A stretch of DNA of 64,000 bases from CAYJBH01 sp964368815 (lineage in GTDB: Bacteria > Bacillota > Clostridia > Oscillospirales > Ruminococcaceae), in assembly GCA_964368815.1 (NCBI GenBank), contig CAYJDA010000005.1, positions 1 to 64,000 on the forward strand. The letters run 5' to 3'. Shown here in pieces: positions 62,225 to 64,000 of the stretch; position 1 is the first letter of the stretch, and the number at the start of each line of letters is the position of its first letter. Under the pieces are notes generated by a model. The model did no database searches. It was not told the origin of the DNA and was given only the letters and a program-made list of their open reading frames with translations. Made by a program: the position numbers and the translations under genes.

Positions 62225-62932
62225 TTAACTTCTACTTCCAAAAATAGCACTACCTATCCTTACAAGATTAGCACCATGTTCTATTGCCATTTCGTAATCT
62301 TCCGACATTCCCATAGATAATATATCAATATTATCTATATTATGCCTCTTTTTTCCTCTAATGTCAATATATAGATTGAACATATCCGTAAAAAATTTTT
62401 CTTCCGTACCTGTTGAGGTGTACGGGGGTATGCACATAAGACCTCTGAGGCGAAGAAAACAACAATTATTTAGGTGTTCTACCAATTCAATTACTTCTTC
62501 AGCAAAAATTCCATTTTTATTTATTTCTCTACCAATGTTAACCTCAATTAGCACATCTAATACACGATTGGTTTTTTCGAGCTCTTTTTGCAGCTTGTCG
62601 GCAAGATTTTTACTATCCAGCGTTTGTAACATTGTTATGTGCGGCAATAACGATTTTATTTTATTGCTTTGAAGGTGTCCTATCATGTGCAGCTCTTTGC
62701 ATCGAATTTGCGGTGCCTTTTCAACCAGCTCATTCACATAGTTTTCTCCGATTATATCTATTCCGCACTCAATTGCCTGGTTAATAGCCGATACTGGCAC
62801 TTTTTTTGTAACTGCAAGCAGTGTAATATCGTCACGTTTCCTTCCTGATTTTTCAGCCGCTTTGGAAATTTTCTCCTCTATTCTCTTTATATTTTCGATA
62901 ATGTTCACATTACCGCTATAAGAATTTTCCAT
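62225..62932 (-). CDS. YggS family PLP homeostasis protein
   Basis: The 235-residue protein of the alanine-racemase-like N-terminal fold has LLAVTKKVPV with the PLP lysine, IGENYVNEL and LHMIGHLQSNK. It buffers pyridoxal phosphate. I use the ATG start, with GGGAG 11 nt upstream, rather than the upstream TTG codons. The yggS-sepF neighbourhood is conserved. It overlaps the HlyD-like gene by 17 nt. Confidence 0.92.
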   Translation of the reverse strand: MENSYSGNVNIIENIKRIEEKISKAAEKSGRKRDDITLLAVTKKVPVSAINQAIECGIDIIGENYVNELVEKAPQIRCKELHMIGHLQSNKIKSLLPHITMLQTLDSKNLADKLQKELEKTNRVLDVLIEVNIGREINKNGIFAEEVIELVEHLNNCCFLRLRGLMCIPPYTSTGTEEKFFTDMFNLYIDIRGKKRHNIDNIDILSMGMSEDYEMAIEHGANLVRIGSAIFGSRS

Positions 62933-64000
62933 CGTATAGATTTCTCCCTTCCACAACAACTACATCGTATAACTTAACTTCATTTTCTTCATCATTCTCA
63001 AACGGAAGTATCATATATTCATCATTTTCAAAAAGTGGAGCTATCTTCTTAAACTGTATCAGATTTCCAAACTGCACAAAAACACCCTTTTCGCCATCAA
63101 TAATTCTAAGTGCATCACGACTAACAGTAATACCATTGTAGTTTCTAATTATTATTTCGGCATTTGCCACCCTTAGTGTTGATACATCCGAAGTTAGTGT
63201 TTCACAGCTAAATTGAAGTAATACATTCCCATTTTCGTCCGGCTCATCCATACGAACTAACTCAACGGGAATTGCCTGCGACCCGCTATCGGCAAAATTA
63301 ATTTCATAGTTGCCGCCAACTCGTAGTCTTCCACTATCTACTTCTGATACTATGCAATAATATTCCCACCTATAGTCAAGCACTATTTTTCCGATAAGGT
63401 CTTCTCGTATTGACATGTTTTTGGCAAACTCAATTTCCTGTTCGAGTTCCGATGAGGTCCACTGTTGAGCTATTTCACTGTTATACAACAACTCTCCTCC
63501 GTCGGTGTTTCTAAAAAAATATCCGACTTCTGGAGAAGTGATTATAGTGTTTGGTGTTGTTTGTATTGATAGAAGGTTAACACTACTTTCTACAGCTGCC
63601 AGTGCAGAGGTTACATCACATGGTACATCCATGGCAAGTTGCATTTTGTTGTAGTTTAAAAGCAGTTCATTTTTAGGGTCATGAATTTCTGAAAACTCCT
63701 CACTATTAACAACATCCAACAATTCATAATATGCATCCAGTTGTTGTTTTGCTATGTTAGAAATATCTCCGGTAATATTATCTGCATTAATTACCGAATC
63801 TTGCAAAACTTGAAGTTCTTCTCGCTCTCGATCAAGCCTAACATTATCCTGAGCCGTATCTAAATTAGAATACACATAAGCAATTTCACTGTCTTTGCTG
63901 ATTCGTTCTCCTTCATCAGGAATATAGCGTAGCACACCTTGTGTATTTGACTCTACCAACAGTTCGTCTCTAACAGCAATCCCTATTGTAGAAATACTCT
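62916..64000 (-). CDS. HlyD-like membrane fusion protein (5' end outside the window)
   Basis: The reading frame is open to the window edge (361 codons seen), so the gene starts beyond it. The visible part opens with a biotinyl-lipoyl-like strand region (VESNTQGVLRYIPDEGERISKDSEIAYVYSN). A helical segment follows, then barrel-like C-terminal strands (GKIVLDYRWEYYCIVSEVDSGRLRVGGNYEINF). This is the HlyD layout, and such a protein often precedes yggS-sepF in Clostridia. Its partner transporter, if any, is not visible. Confidence 0.7.
   Translation of the reverse strand, partial: SISTIGIAVRDELLVESNTQGVLRYIPDEGERISKDSEIAYVYSNLDTAQDNVRLDREREELQVLQDSVINADNITGDISNIAKQQLDAYYELLDVVNSEEFSEIHDPKNELLLNYNKMQLAMDVPCDVTSALAAVESSVNLLSIQTTPNTIITSPEVGYFFRNTDGGELLYNSEIAQQWTSSELEQEIEFAKNMSIREDLIGKIVLDYRWEYYCIVSEVDSGRLRVGGNYEINFADSGSQAIPVELVRMDEPDENGNVLLQFSCETLTSDVSTLRVANAEIIIRNYNGITVSRDALRIIDGEKGVFVQFGNLIQFKKIAPLFENDEYMILPFENDEENEVKLYDVVVVEGRNLYDGKFL

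Noticed and set aside
1..64000. Mobile elements, CRISPR arrays, prophage, toxin-antitoxin or defence genes.
   Set aside because: No transposase, integrase, phage, Cas or restriction motif and no direct-repeat array was seen; all sizeable frames are explained by the listed genes.

Overview
The window reads as a low-GC Gram-positive genome of the Clostridia, most like an Oscillospirales/Ruminococcaceae-type anaerobe. This is inferred from gene content and was not tested by a search. Supporting content includes a Spo0A-like regulator and BofA (a spore-forming lineage), SepF and DivIVA, GatCAB, an NAD-dependent DNA ligase, a two-subunit transketolase, an RNase M5-like Toprim protein, a CIRCE element before groESL, and AGGAGG-type ribosome binding sites with frequent TTG/GTG starts. 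Genes are tightly packed, often with 4-20 nt overlaps. I see no rRNA, tRNA, CRISPR array, transposase or prophage gene, and no gene-free stretch above about 300 bases.

Region 1 (1-13.8 kb, + strand) is a surface-polysaccharide operon after the last codons of a probable phenylacetate-CoA ligase and an ACT-domain protein. CapE, CapF and a CapG-like epimerase form the UDP-N-acetyl-L-fucosamine route. They are followed by a GT4 and a GT2 glycosyltransferase, a DUF2304 membrane partner, an MBOAT acyltransferase with an SGNH-like partner, a membrane-bound CapD/PglF-type dehydratase and a small initiating phosphoglycosyl transferase. Riding at the end are a CPBP protease, the tRNA deaminase TadA (61-nt overlap), a short-chain dehydrogenase and a DUF1295-like membrane protein. 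Region 2 (13.9-17.1 kb) is tig-clpP-clpX; the ClpX has no zinc-binding domain.

Region 3 (17.2-35.5 kb) is mostly on the - strand: a PadR/HAAS/DUF4097 envelope module, KtrAB potassium uptake, a + strand MarR-MATE pair, then ligA-gatC-gatA-gatB-PC4-HD-transketolase as one long run, and a secreted GHL10/Amidase_3 protein paired with uxaC. Region 4 (35.7-40.7 kb, + strand) is CIRCE-groES-groEL, a three-gene set of unknown function (tryptophan-rich secreted anchor, short MFS-like protein, small membrane protein) and a pseudouridine synthase that overlaps the convergent gene rnmV.

Region 5 (40.7-47.9 kb, - strand) is alaS-HIT-phosphoribosyltransferase-comEC-holA-rnmV. Region 6 (48.1-56.0 kb, + strand) holds a divergent spo0A, an FMN-binding lipoprotein, a second acylation cassette (DUF4358 lipoprotein, MBOAT, DHHW protein), secG-rnr, bofA and a bactofilin. 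Region 7 (56.0-64.0 kb, - strand) is a division and envelope operon: HlyD-like protein (cut by the window end), yggS, sepF, divIVA, lspA, a RluD-family synthase, a HAD phosphatase, a short ComEA-like protein and ppk1.

The main points for a second look are the ClpX without a zinc domain, the Spo0A with an altered acidic pocket and an overlapping upstream ORF, the ComEC with a dead hydrolase domain, the unknown three-gene set at 37.9-39.9 kb, two independent MBOAT/SGNH cassettes, a possible leaderless ktrB, a sigma-E-like promoter before bofA, and a terminator embedded in the end of a convergent coding region.
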